Below, piece by piece: positions 1 to 5,628 of a DNA stretch of 9,026 nucleotides. How positions within the stretch are numbered: the first letter of the stretch is position 1; each line of letters starts with the position of its first letter. Below the pieces are notes generated by a model. The model did no database searches. It saw nothing but the letters and a program-made list of their open reading frames with translations, and was not told the origin of the DNA. The position numbers were made by a program, and so were the translations under genes. The stretch is from NCBI GenBank assembly GCA_003242195.1, contig QGUQ01000057.1:1-9026 (forward strand), in the 5' to 3' direction. This DNA is from Bacillota bacterium (GTDB taxonomy: Bacteria > Bacillota > Sulfobacillia > Thermaerobacterales > Thermaerobacteraceae).

Positions 1-2
1 CC

Positions 3-581
3 GCCGCTTGCGTCGCCCTCGGCCTGGCGGCGCTGGCGCTGGCGCGGGCCGTGGCGCGGGCGGCGGCGGAAGCGGTGGGCACCGCGCCCCTCCCGGTGCG
101 GGCCGGCTTGGCCGTGGTGCCCTGGAACCCGGCGGGTCCCGGCCTCTCCACGCCCCTGCTGGCCGCGGCGATGGCGGTGACCGTGGCATCGGTCGCGCTC
201 CTGGCGGCCGTGCAGGAGGGCCGGCGGCAGAGCCCGCGGACGGACGACGCCCCTTGGGCGTGCGGCTACGCCTACTCGCGCCGGATGGCCTACACCTCCA
301 TGGCCTTCGCCCAGCCACTGCGGGTCTTGTTCCGTTCCTCGTACGCGTTGCAGGCGGCGGCCCGGGGGGCCGGTCCCTGGCTGGGGCGCTTGGGCGCCGC
401 GGCCATGGGGCTCCTCCGGCGCGCGGAGCCCTTGTGGGAGAGCGGGCTGTACCGCCCCCTGGGCCGGGGTGCCGTCTGGGTGGGGCGCCGCGTGCAGTCG
501 ATCCAGATGGGGAACGTGCGGGTGTACGGCCTCTACCTGATCGTGACGTTGATCGTGTTGCTCTTGAGCGCTGCGCGCTAG
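3..581 (+). CDS. hyfB: HyfB-like membrane subunit of a group 4 hydrogenase / formate hydrogenlyase-type complex (C-terminal part, 5' end outside window)
   Basis: The reading frame is open from the left edge to a TAG at 579-581, giving about 192 residues without an internal stop. HyfB is a large antiporter-like (NuoL/NuoN-related) membrane protein of Hyf/Hyc complexes, usually over 600 residues, so roughly the last third is seen. The fragment has a hydrophobic Ala/Leu-rich segment at its start, a second after 'LSTPL', and a final one after 'VQSIQMGNVRVYGLY'. The block 'WACGYAYSRRMAYTSMAFAQ' followed by 'PLRVLFRSSY' is the typical HyfB/HycC C-terminal signature (Cys-Gly, then S/T-AFAQP-R). The end 'IQxGNxRVYxLY' plus a hydrophobic tail also fits. 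Only 12 nt separate it from hyfC, so the two are in one operon. A GTG at 51 could look like a start but is internal to this protein. Family assignment is firm; whether the whole complex is a true NiFe hydrogenase cannot be judged here. Confidence 0.88.
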   Translation, partial: AACVALGLAALALARAVARAAAEAVGTAPLPVRAGLAVVPWNPAGPGLSTPLLAAAMAVTVASVALLAAVQEGRRQSPRTDDAPWACGYAYSRRMAYTSMAFAQPLRVLFRSSYALQAAARGAGPWLGRLGAAAMGLLRRAEPLWESGLYRPLGRGAVWVGRRVQSIQMGNVRVYGLYLIVTLIVLLLSAAR

Positions 582-593
582 GAGGGTGGCACC

Positions 594-1535
594 ATGGATG
601 CCGCGGCCGGGTTGGGGATCGCCCTGCTCCAGGCCTTGCTGGTGCTGTTGCTGGCCCCTCTGTACACGGGGCTGGCGCGGGTGCTGCGGGCCAAGCTTCA
701 CTCCCGCAGGGGCCCGGGGATTCTCCAGGACTACCGCGACTTGTGGAAGCTCATGAAGCGCCAGGAGGTCGTTCCCGGCGAGGCGGGCTGGGTGTTCCGG
801 GCGGCCCCTTGCGTCATCCTCGGAACCGCTTTGCTCATCGCCATGTTCGTGCCCATCTTGACCGTGCGGAGCCCGCTGGGGATGGCCGGGGATCTCATCC
901 TGGTCGTCTACCTCTTCGCCGTCGTGCGCTTCTTCTTTGCCGCCAGTGGGTTGGAGTCCGGCAACCCCTTCGCGGGTACCGGCGCGAGCAGGGAAATGGC
1001 CCTGGGCGTCCTGGTGGAGCCGGTGATCCTCCTGGTCCTCTTCGTCATGGCGCTCCTGGCCGGGTCCACCGAGCTGGGCGTCATCGCCGGGAAGATGGCC
1101 GAAGGCGAGTTGCCGTACCAAAGTCCCTCCGTCTGGCTGGGGGCGATCGCCTTTGCCATGGCGACCTTCATCGAGACGGGCAAACTGCCCTTCGACCTGG
1201 CGGAGGCGGAACAGGAGATCCAGGAAGGACCCTTGATGGAGTATTCCGGCCCCTCGCTCGCCCTGTTGAAGTGGGGCCTGGGCGTGAAACAGCTGGTGGT
1301 CGTAGCCCTGTTCCTGGCCATGTTCTTCCCCTTCGGCGCCGCGGCAGCGCCGGGGCTCGGACCCCTGGTGACGGCGACGGTAGCGTGGGTGTTGAAGGTC
1401 ACCGCCGTCTACCTGATCGCCGCCGTGCTGGAGAACGGCATGGCGCGGTTCCACCTGTACCGCGTCCCCGTGGTGACCGGGGTGGCGTTGGGGCTCTCGC
1501 TGCTGTCATTGGTCTTTTACGCTGTCCATCCGTAG
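594..1535 (+). CDS. hyfC: HyfC/HycD-like membrane subunit (NuoH-related)
   Basis: A 313-residue integral membrane protein, the usual length for HyfC/HycD, related to complex I subunit NuoH. It anchors the catalytic arm to the membrane arm. The family blocks are in order: 'GPGILQDYRDLWKLMKRQ' (residues 40-57), 'NPFAGTGASREMALGVLVEP' (124-143) and 'FIETGKLPFDLAEAEQEI' (192-209), followed by 'QEGPLMEYSGP' (210-220). The acidic residues of the last block (E194, D201, E204, E206) and E216 in EYSG are those conserved across the NuoH family. About eight hydrophobic segments are visible, at roughly 8-28, 72-92, 98-118, 135-157, 182-196, 229-248, 258-280 and 292-310. The ATG at 594 is preceded by GGAGGG (581-586), whose first base overlaps the stop of hyfB, so translation is probably coupled. 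Nothing suggests truncation or frameshift. Confidence 0.93.
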   Translation: MDAAAGLGIALLQALLVLLLAPLYTGLARVLRAKLHSRRGPGILQDYRDLWKLMKRQEVVPGEAGWVFRAAPCVILGTALLIAMFVPILTVRSPLGMAGDLILVVYLFAVVRFFFAASGLESGNPFAGTGASREMALGVLVEPVILLVLFVMALLAGSTELGVIAGKMAEGELPYQSPSVWLGAIAFAMATFIETGKLPFDLAEAEQEIQEGPLMEYSGPSLALLKWGLGVKQLVVVALFLAMFFPFGAAAAPGLGPLVTATVAWVLKVTAVYLIAAVLENGMARFHLYRVPVVTGVALGLSLLSLVFYAVHP

Positions 1536-1544
1536 GTAGGAAAT

Positions 1545-1552
1545 GGGGAGGG
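1545..1552 (+). promoter_or_regulatory. Ribosome binding site of hyfE, supports the GTG start
   Basis: GGGGAGGG lies 7 nt upstream of the GTG at 1560. The next in-frame ATG at 1578 has no purine-rich site at a suitable distance, so the GTG is preferred. Confidence 0.65.
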
Positions 1553-1559
1553 AGAGCCG

Positions 1560-2210
1560 GTGCCGCCCGCAGCGGGCATGATCGACAGCATGGCCGTCCT
1601 CCTGCTGGTGACGTCGCTGCTGGTCGTGGAAGCCAGGAGGTTGCGGACGGCTGCGTACATGTACGCGGTGCAGTCGCTGGTGCTGGTATCCATCTTCCTG
1701 GCACTGGCCGTGGTGATGGGGGCAAAGCCTCTTTTTGTCTGGTCGGCGACCGCTCTGGCGACCAAGGTGATCCTGGTACCGTATCTCCTCCTGCGCACGA
1801 TCCAGCGCGTGGGTGAGGAAGAGGTCGAGGGCGCCTTGAGCACGGCGACGTCGGTGGTCATCGCCGCGCTGCTGGTCGCCCTCTCCTTCGGGGTCACCGG
1901 GCTGTTGCATGAATACGCCATCCTGCGGGTCAAGATCGTGCTGGCCGTTTCCGTCGCCCATTTCCTGCTGGGGCTGCTGGCCATCCTTACCCAGAAGAAC
2001 GCCCTCAAGCAGATCCTGGGCTACTGTCTGATGGAGAACGGCTCCCACCTGACCCTGGCGTTGACCGCGTACAACGCGCCGGAAACGGTGGAAATCGGCA
2101 TCGTGACGGACGCCGTCTTCGCCGTCGTCATCATGCTGATCCTGGTGCGCCGGCTGCACAGCGGCTTCGGGACGCTGAACAGCGACAGGTACACCCTACT
2201 CAAGGGTTAG
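1560..2210 (+). CDS. hyfE: HyfE-like membrane subunit (hydrogenase-4 component E)
   Basis: A 216-residue membrane protein, the same length I recall for Escherichia coli HyfE. HyfE is a small multi-spanning subunit of hydrogenase-4-type complexes; its N-terminal part resembles NuoK. Recognisable blocks are 'QSLVLVSIFLAL' (38-49), 'VWSATALATKVILVPYLL' (60-77), 'LKQILGYCLMENGSHLTLAL' (149-168) and 'ETVEIGIVTDAVFAVVI' (175-191). The C-terminus 'LNSDRYTLLKG' also matches the family ending, so the gene is complete. About six or seven hydrophobic segments alternate with short polar loops; E159 in 'MENGSH' and K69 lie within membrane-adjacent conserved blocks. It begins 24 nt after hyfC with a strong SD. 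It is the last gene of the operon: a convergent regulator gene follows at once. In many Hyf clusters hyfF and the hydrogenase subunits come next; here they do not, so they must lie upstream or elsewhere if present. Confidence 0.93.
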   Translation: MPPAAGMIDSMAVLLLVTSLLVVEARRLRTAAYMYAVQSLVLVSIFLALAVVMGAKPLFVWSATALATKVILVPYLLLRTIQRVGEEEVEGALSTATSVVIAALLVALSFGVTGLLHEYAILRVKIVLAVSVAHFLLGLLAILTQKNALKQILGYCLMENGSHLTLALTAYNAPETVEIGIVTDAVFAVVIMLILVRRLHSGFGTLNSDRYTLLKG

Positions 2211-2224
2211 GCGCCCAGGAGATC

Positions 2225-2246
2225 CCCACGGCTCCCGATGCCGGGG
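2225..2246. terminator. Weak GC-rich hairpin between the convergent hyfE and Crp-family genes
   Basis: CCC-A-CGGC pairs with GCCGGGG across a 7-nt loop (7 bp with one bulged A) in the 47-nt gap between the two stop codons. There is no run of T on either side, so it is at best a poor intrinsic terminator that could act in both directions. It is proposed mainly because of its position. Confidence 0.25.
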
Positions 2247-2257
2247 TGGCCGGCTGG

Positions 2258-2959
2258 CTAGACGCTGAAGAAGGCCGGATCGGTGACGGTGATGGTCTTG
2301 GACTTCATCATCAGCTTGCCGGCGGTCCTGTACTCCTGTATCAACCGGCTGACCGTCTCGCGGCTGGTGCCGGCCATCCTCGCCAGGTCGCTGGTGGTTA
2401 GCGGGCACGGGATCCGGATGGTGGAGTCGTCTACGGGCTCGCCGAGGTCCTGGATGAGAATGCCGATCAGGTGTCGCACGCGATCGGCAGCATGGGCCTG
2501 GGCGAGTCGCTGGCATCGTACCTCCCGCTCGTAGAGTTTGTCACCCATGAGCCGGATCAGATGGATCAAGATCGGTGGGGCGTCCTGGACCAGGCGCTCG
2601 AACACATCGGTGGGGAAGAAGATCAACTCCACATCGGTGACGGTTTCACCGGAGAAGCGGTAGTACTCGTCCTTGAAGAGTCCGACGTAGGGAAAGATGC
2701 TGTAGGGTTTTTCGTAAAGGAAGAGCTGGGTGGAGCAGTTCTCATCCGTACTAACCAGTCGAATGTATCCCGACGTCAGAAAGTAGATTCGGTCCCGCGG
2801 GTCACCCTCCATGAAGAGGATCTGTCCTCTTTGATACCGCCGCATAAAAGCGTATTCACCGAGTTCTTCCAAGCGACTTCGCGGTAACGGTCGGAAGAGG
2901 GGAAACTGGTACAAAAACGTACCTAAGGCCGTCGCCACGACCATCACCCCCGAATCCAT
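2258..2959 (-). CDS. Crp/Fnr-family transcriptional regulator
   Basis: A 233-residue protein with the two-domain layout of the family. The N-terminal cyclic-nucleotide-binding-like beta-roll covers about residues 15-125, with 'YQRGQILFMEGDPRDRIYFL' (42-61) and 'TSGYIRLV' (62-69). A long dimerisation helix follows (about 127-170), then a winged helix-turn-helix 'TTSDLARMAGTSRETVSRLI' (188-207). The recognition helix has R200-E201...R205, the same R-E-x-x-x-R arrangement as E. coli CRP, which predicts TGTGA-like half-sites. The cAMP-binding signature of CRP is absent and replaced by an aromatic-rich stretch, 'EKPYSIFPYVGLFKDEYYRF' (83-102), similar from memory to Firmicutes ArcR-type regulators. 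The N-terminal cysteine cluster of FNR is also absent (only C75, C149 and C185), so the ligand is unknown. It converges on the hyf operon and is divergent from acpS. The start is uncertain: the first ATG (2957-2959) lies only 1 nt after its SD, and GTG 2945-2947 or ATG 2942-2944 are alternatives. Confidence 0.9.
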   Translation of the reverse strand: MDSGVMVVATALGTFLYQFPLFRPLPRSRLEELGEYAFMRRYQRGQILFMEGDPRDRIYFLTSGYIRLVSTDENCSTQLFLYEKPYSIFPYVGLFKDEYYRFSGETVTDVELIFFPTDVFERLVQDAPPILIHLIRLMGDKLYEREVRCQRLAQAHAADRVRHLIGILIQDLGEPVDDSTIRIPCPLTTSDLARMAGTSRETVSRLIQEYRTAGKLMMKSKTITVTDPAFFSV

Positions 2960-2960
2960 T

Positions 2961-2967
2961 CCCTCCC
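2961..2967 (-). promoter_or_regulatory. Ribosome binding site of the Crp-family gene, oddly close to the first ATG
   Basis: On the minus strand GGGAGGG ends 1 nt before the ATG at 2959-2957. Spacing is 13 nt to the GTG at codon 5 and 16 nt to the ATG at codon 6. The 1-nt spacing is too short for normal initiation, so the true protein may begin at codon 5 or 6. Confidence 0.45.
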
Positions 2968-2974
2968 ATGACCT

Positions 2975-3003
2975 AGTGTAACCTTATGGGAAACCGGAAA
3001 CAA
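2975..3003 (-). promoter_or_regulatory. Candidate sigma-A promoter P1 of the Crp-family gene
   Basis: On the minus strand TTGTTT (2998-3003) and TACACT (2975-2980) are separated by exactly 17 nt. The -10 matches 4 of 6 consensus bases and the -35 matches 3 of 6. Transcription would begin near 2968, leaving a leader of only about 8 nt if the first ATG is used and about 20 nt if codon 5 is used. The palindrome centred at 3025 would sit at about -57. Confidence 0.45.
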
Positions 3004-3015
3004 TCGAGATCAGGC

Positions 3016-3034
3016 ACTAATTGTCACAACTAGT
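3016..3034. promoter_or_regulatory. Near-perfect 19-bp palindromic operator candidate
   Basis: The sequence ACTAATTGTCACAACTAGT is a palindrome around C3025 with a single mismatched pair (A3020 versus C3030). Its core TTGTnACAA contains TGTGA on the minus strand, consistent with the CRP-like recognition helix of the adjacent regulator. It lies upstream of candidate promoter P1 and just downstream of the predicted start of P2, so it could serve activation, autorepression or both. The protein that binds it is inferred, not known. Confidence 0.5.
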
Positions 3035-3044
3035 CGCACATTCT

Positions 3045-3057
3045 TTGTTTATAACAA
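3045..3057. repeat. Short inverted repeat overlapping a -10-like box
   Basis: TTGTT-TAT-AACAA has 5-bp arms around a 3-nt centre at 3051. It shares TTGT...ACAA ends with the 19-bp palindrome, with a wider centre, and lies 26 bp from it centre to centre. It overlaps TATAAA on the minus strand and TATAAC on the plus strand, so it may simply reflect promoter sequence. Confidence 0.4.
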
Positions 3058-3077
3058 TGATCAACACTGGTTCACAA
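3048..3077 (-). promoter_or_regulatory. Candidate second sigma-A promoter P2 of the Crp-family gene
   Basis: On the minus strand TTGTGA (3072-3077, 4 of 6 matches) and TATAAA (3048-3053, 5 of 6 matches) are separated by 18 nt. The predicted start is near 3041, giving a leader of about 80 nt that includes the 19-bp palindrome just downstream of the start. It is an alternative or addition to P1. Confidence 0.4.
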
Positions 3078-3088
3078 TTTGGTGTGAA
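3071..3088. repeat. Inverted repeat TTCACA-N6-TGTGAA
   Basis: Perfect 6-bp arms (3071-3076 and 3083-3088) flank ATTTGG. The arms contain the CRP half-site letters, but in the order TCACA-N6-TGTGA, opposite to the canonical CRP site TGTGA-N6-TCACA. It overlaps the -35 box of candidate promoter P2. Confidence 0.4.
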
Positions 3089-3272
3089 GGACTGCGCTTC
3101 TTTGCTTGCTCACAATGCATCAGGACGGGACGAAACCATGGGAGTTCGAAGGAGATGTTTGCGGGACTTTCTTGCAACTCGCTATCGATTTTGAGTGGGG
3201 TACGGTAAAGGGGGAAGTTCGCCGACTTACGAGTATGGGGACGGGTATGCGACACTAGAGGCGACGAGCTCG

Positions 3273-3290
3273 GGAACCCGGACGGGTTCC
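3273..3290. repeat. GC-rich inverted repeat upstream of acpS
   Basis: GGAACCCG and CGGGTTCC form 8-bp perfect arms separated by GA. In RNA this would fold as a hairpin (about 6-7 bp once the loop is relaxed) ending 27 nt before the acpS start. It has no T tract, so it is not a standard terminator. It could structure the acpS leader. Confidence 0.45.
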
Positions 3291-3306
3291 GGGACGGGAC
3301 GGAGGC

Positions 3307-3311
3307 GAGGG
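3307..3311 (+). promoter_or_regulatory. Ribosome binding site of acpS, decides a TTG start
   Basis: GAGGG lies 6 nt before TTG 3318-3320; a second GGAGG sits at 3301-3305. The TTG places the conserved 'GIGIDLVSVERI' four residues from the N-terminus, as expected for AcpS. An upstream in-frame GTG at 3195 would add 41 low-complexity Gly/Thr/Arg-rich residues not found in the family. Confidence 0.65.
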
Positions 3312-3317
3312 CAGGCG

Positions 3318-3719
3318 TTGATCCTGGGAATCGGGATCGATCTCGTCAGCGTTGAGCGGATCCGCGGCGTGGTGGAGCGGCGGGGTGCCCGTTGGCTCGA
3401 GCGCGTCTTCTCGCCCGCCGAGCGGCAGGATGCCGGGACGGGTCCCCACCGGTGGCGCCGCCTGGCGGCACGCTGGGCCGCCAAGGAGGCCTTCGCCAAG
3501 GCGCTGGGGACGGGGGTGCGGGGCTTCCGCTGGCGTGACATCGAGGTGCGCCGGGATGCCGATGGGCGGCCGGTCCTCCACCTGACGGGGGCGGCCGCCG
3601 AGCGCCTGCGTGCCGCCGGTGTGGTCCGCGTGCACCTGAGTCTCTCCCACGACTCCGAATGGGCGGTCGCCCAGGTGATCCTGGAAGGCGGGGACGGGCA
3701 CGGGCGCCCTTCCTGTTGA
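3318..3719 (+). CDS. acpS: Holo-[acyl-carrier-protein] synthase
   Basis: A 133-residue protein that transfers 4'-phosphopantetheine from coenzyme A to a serine of apo-acyl carrier protein, switching on fatty acid synthesis in the cytoplasm. The length is typical of AcpS (about 120-130). The first block 'GIGIDLVSVERI' (4-15) carries the Mg-binding Asp at D8. The second, 'RWAAKEAFAKALGTGV' (52-67), carries the catalytic/metal-binding Glu at E57 and is followed by 'FRWRDIEV'. The C-terminal strand 'VHLSLSHDSEWAVAQVIL' is also typical. The TTG start was chosen from the N-terminal motif position and the SD. It is the first gene of the acpS-nnr-alr-toxin/antitoxin block, 49 nt before nnr, an order well known in Firmicutes. 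No clear promoter was found directly upstream. Confidence 0.93.
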   Translation: MILGIGIDLVSVERIRGVVERRGARWLERVFSPAERQDAGTGPHRWRRLAARWAAKEAFAKALGTGVRGFRWRDIEVRRDADGRPVLHLTGAAAERLRAAGVVRVHLSLSHDSEWAVAQVILEGGDGHGRPSC

Positions 3720-3768
3720 GGCTCGCCGGGGCCACGCCTTGGGCAGGGCTGGAACGGGGTGAGGCGGG

Positions 3769-5601
3769 ATGTGGTTATTGGGTGCGGAAGCCACGCGCCG
3801 GGCGGACCGGGCAGCCATGGAAGCCGGGCTATCCGGCCCGGTGCTGATGGAGACGGCGGGCCGGACGGCCGCCGCCGTGCTCCTCGCCCTGGCGGGCGCG
3901 CCGGATCCGCGCCGCCCGGTGGTGGTGCTGGCCGGAGGCGGGAACAACGGCGGGGACGGCATGGTCCTGGCCCGGTGGCTCGCCCGCTGGGCGGGCCCGG
4001 CGGCGGTGAGGGTGTACTTGCTGGCCGACCCCGACCGGTTGCGGGGCGAGGCCGCGATACAATGGTGGCTGCTGCGCCGGGAAGGCGTGCCGGTCCGCTG
4101 GCGGGGAGGAGATGGGCCGGCAGGCCGGGCCGGGGTCCAGCCCGCGCCGAACGGCGGTGCGGGGGGAACCGGCGACGGTGCGGCCCCCGGGGAGGACGAT
4201 TTCCTGGCGGCCCTGCGGGCGGATGCGGCACGGGCCCTGGTGGCCGTTGACGCCTTGCTGGGCGTGGGAGCACGCGGCCCCTTGCGGCCCCCGGCAGCGG
4301 CTGCCTTGCGGGCGCTGGCCGCGGGCGGGGCGCCCGTCCTCGCCCTGGATTTGCCGTCGGGGCTCGATCCCGACACGGGAGAGGCGGCCCCGGAAACGCC
4401 TCGCGCTACGTGGACGGTCACCTTCGGCGTTCCCAAGTGGGGGCTCGTCCTGCGGGACGGGCCCGAGCGGGCCGGGGAGGTGCTGGTGGCGGACATCGGC
4501 TGGCCGGAGGCGCCGGTTCCTCCCGCAGGTGGGGACGGTGGCGAGCCGCCGGCGGCACGGGTCATCGACCCTGTCCTCGCCCGGGAGTTGGTGCCCCGTC
4601 GGCCGCCCGGTGCCCACAAGGGAACGGCCGGGCACGTCACCGTCATCGGTGGGCGGGCAGGCCAGGCCGGCGCACCCTTGCTGGCCGCCCGTGCCGCCCT
4701 GCGAGCCGGGGCCGGAACGGTGACCGTCGCGGTGCCCGCCAGCGTGCGCCCGGAAGTGGCGGCCCAGGAGGCGGCGCTCATGACCTATCCCCTGCCCGAC
4801 CGGGAGGGCGAGGTCGACAAGGGCGCCGCCGAAGCCGTGGCGGCCCTGGAGGCCGGGCGTCCAGCGCGGCGGGCACGGGTGATCGGTCCCGGGCTGGGAC
4901 AGGGGCGGGATGCCGCCCACTGCCTCATGGCGTGGCTGGGTGGCGCGGGGCCAGGGGAGGTTCCGCCCACCGTGCTGGACGCCGACGGGCTCAACTTGGT
5001 GGCCGCGGCGGGTGTGGAGCGGCTGCGCCATCGCCCCGGCCCCTTCCCCCTGGTGCTCACCCCCCACCCCGGGGAGGCGGCTCGCTTGCTGGGGTGCGGG
5101 ACCGGCGAGGTCCAGGCGGACCGGCCGCGGGCGGCGTTGCGCCTGGCGGAGCGGTCCGGGGCCGTGGTCGTGCTGAAGGGTTACGGGACGCTGGTGGCGG
5201 ATCCGCACGGCCGGCTGTATTTCTGCAGCCGCGGGAACCCCGGCATGGCGACAGCGGGCATGGGGGATGCCCTGGCTGGCGTCATCGGCGCCCTGCTGGC
5301 CCAGGGCCTGGAGCCGGTGGAGGCGGCCGTGCTCGGCGTCTACCTGCACGCGCTGGCGGGCGACCTGGCGGCGGCAGCGGCGGGAGCGCCGCCTGCCGGG
5401 CGAGCCGCCGCGGGCTGGCCCGGGGCCTTCGCCCGCCTGACGGTAGGCGACGTCATCGAGCAGTTGCCCACGGCCATCGCCTGGTGCGCCCAGGGCCTGC
5501 CCAGCGGGACCGGCGTCGCGCCGGGGCCCGTACCGGGCGTGGTGTGGCTCCGGCCGCCGGTGGCGACGGGGAGGCAACCTCTTCGCGGCGGCGAACGTTG
5601 A
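3769..5601 (+). CDS. nnr: Bifunctional NAD(P)H-hydrate epimerase / ADP-dependent NAD(P)H-hydrate dehydratase
   Basis: A 610-residue fusion that repairs NADHX and NADPHX, the hydrated and inactive forms of the cofactors. The N-terminal epimerase domain (about 1-240) shows 'GPVLMETAG' (23-31), the signature 'NNGGDG' (59-64), 'DALLGVG' (161-167) and 'LDLPSGLDPDTGE' (193-205), then 'TVTFGVPKWGLVL'. The C-terminal ribokinase-like dehydratase domain begins near 'KGTAGHVTVIGG' (284-295). It continues with 'GPGLGQG', 'LDADGLN' (403-409), 'LTPHPGE' (430-436) and 'LKGYGT' (469-474). It ends with 'GNPGMATAGMGDALAG' (489-504), where D500 is the expected catalytic Asp. Usual length is about 500-520. The excess lies in a Gly/Pro/Ala-rich insertion at about 112-142 and a proline-rich tail of about 40 residues after 'VIEQLPTAI'. 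The ATG at 3769 follows GGTGAGG by 4 nt. It sits between acpS and alr, its common Firmicutes context. Confidence 0.94.
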   Translation: MWLLGAEATRRADRAAMEAGLSGPVLMETAGRTAAAVLLALAGAPDPRRPVVVLAGGGNNGGDGMVLARWLARWAGPAAVRVYLLADPDRLRGEAAIQWWLLRREGVPVRWRGGDGPAGRAGVQPAPNGGAGGTGDGAAPGEDDFLAALRADAARALVAVDALLGVGARGPLRPPAAAALRALAAGGAPVLALDLPSGLDPDTGEAAPETPRATWTVTFGVPKWGLVLRDGPERAGEVLVADIGWPEAPVPPAGGDGGEPPAARVIDPVLARELVPRRPPGAHKGTAGHVTVIGGRAGQAGAPLLAARAALRAGAGTVTVAVPASVRPEVAAQEAALMTYPLPDREGEVDKGAAEAVAALEAGRPARRARVIGPGLGQGRDAAHCLMAWLGGAGPGEVPPTVLDADGLNLVAAAGVERLRHRPGPFPLVLTPHPGEAARLLGCGTGEVQADRPRAALRLAERSGAVVVLKGYGTLVADPHGRLYFCSRGNPGMATAGMGDALAGVIGALLAQGLEPVEAAVLGVYLHALAGDLAAAAAGAPPAGRAAAGWPGAFARLTVGDVIEQLPTAIAWCAQGLPSGTGVAPGPVPGVVWLRPPVATGRQPLRGGER

Positions 5602-5610
5602 AGCAGAGCC

Positions 5611-5621
5611 GGAGGGGGAGG
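5611..5621 (+). promoter_or_regulatory. Ribosome binding site of alr, supports the GTG start
   Basis: GGAGGGGGAGG ends 7 nt before GTG 5629. The in-frame ATG at 5650 has only GC-rich, non-SD sequence in front of it. Using the GTG adds seven residues before the usual beginning of the family. Confidence 0.6.
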
Positions 5622-5628
5622 TGCCGTC

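Larger units (their letters stand above)
2960..3317. other. Divergent intergenic region (about 360 bp), AT-rich at its regulator-side half
   Basis: The stretch between the Crp-family gene and acpS holds no convincing gene. Bases 2985-3120 are clearly AT-richer than everything else in the window. They contain candidate minus-strand promoters, a 19-bp palindrome, two shorter inverted repeats and three copies of TCACAA (3024, 3072, 3110). The acpS-proximal half is GC-rich again and holds a hairpin-forming inverted repeat and several GGACGGG repeats. I could not find a convincing sigma-A promoter reading towards acpS. Confidence 0.7.

Noticed and set aside
8..1816. A 602-codon plus-strand open frame over hyfB, hyfC and hyfE
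   Set aside because: It is a different frame from the three recognisable hyf proteins and shows no hydrophobic pattern or known motif.
2258..2959. Regulator as FNR (Fe-S oxygen sensor) or CooA (CO sensor)
   Set aside because: The FNR N-terminal cysteine cluster is missing. A cysteine at position 75 recalls CooA, but the heme-binding His context is absent and the numbering match is probably coincidence.
3138..3208. Two tiny frames upstream of acpS (ATG 3138, 18 codons; ATG 3155, 17 codons) as possible leader peptides
   Set aside because: The first has no SD at a proper distance and the second has GAAGGAG directly abutting its ATG. Neither contains a run of codons suggesting attenuation.
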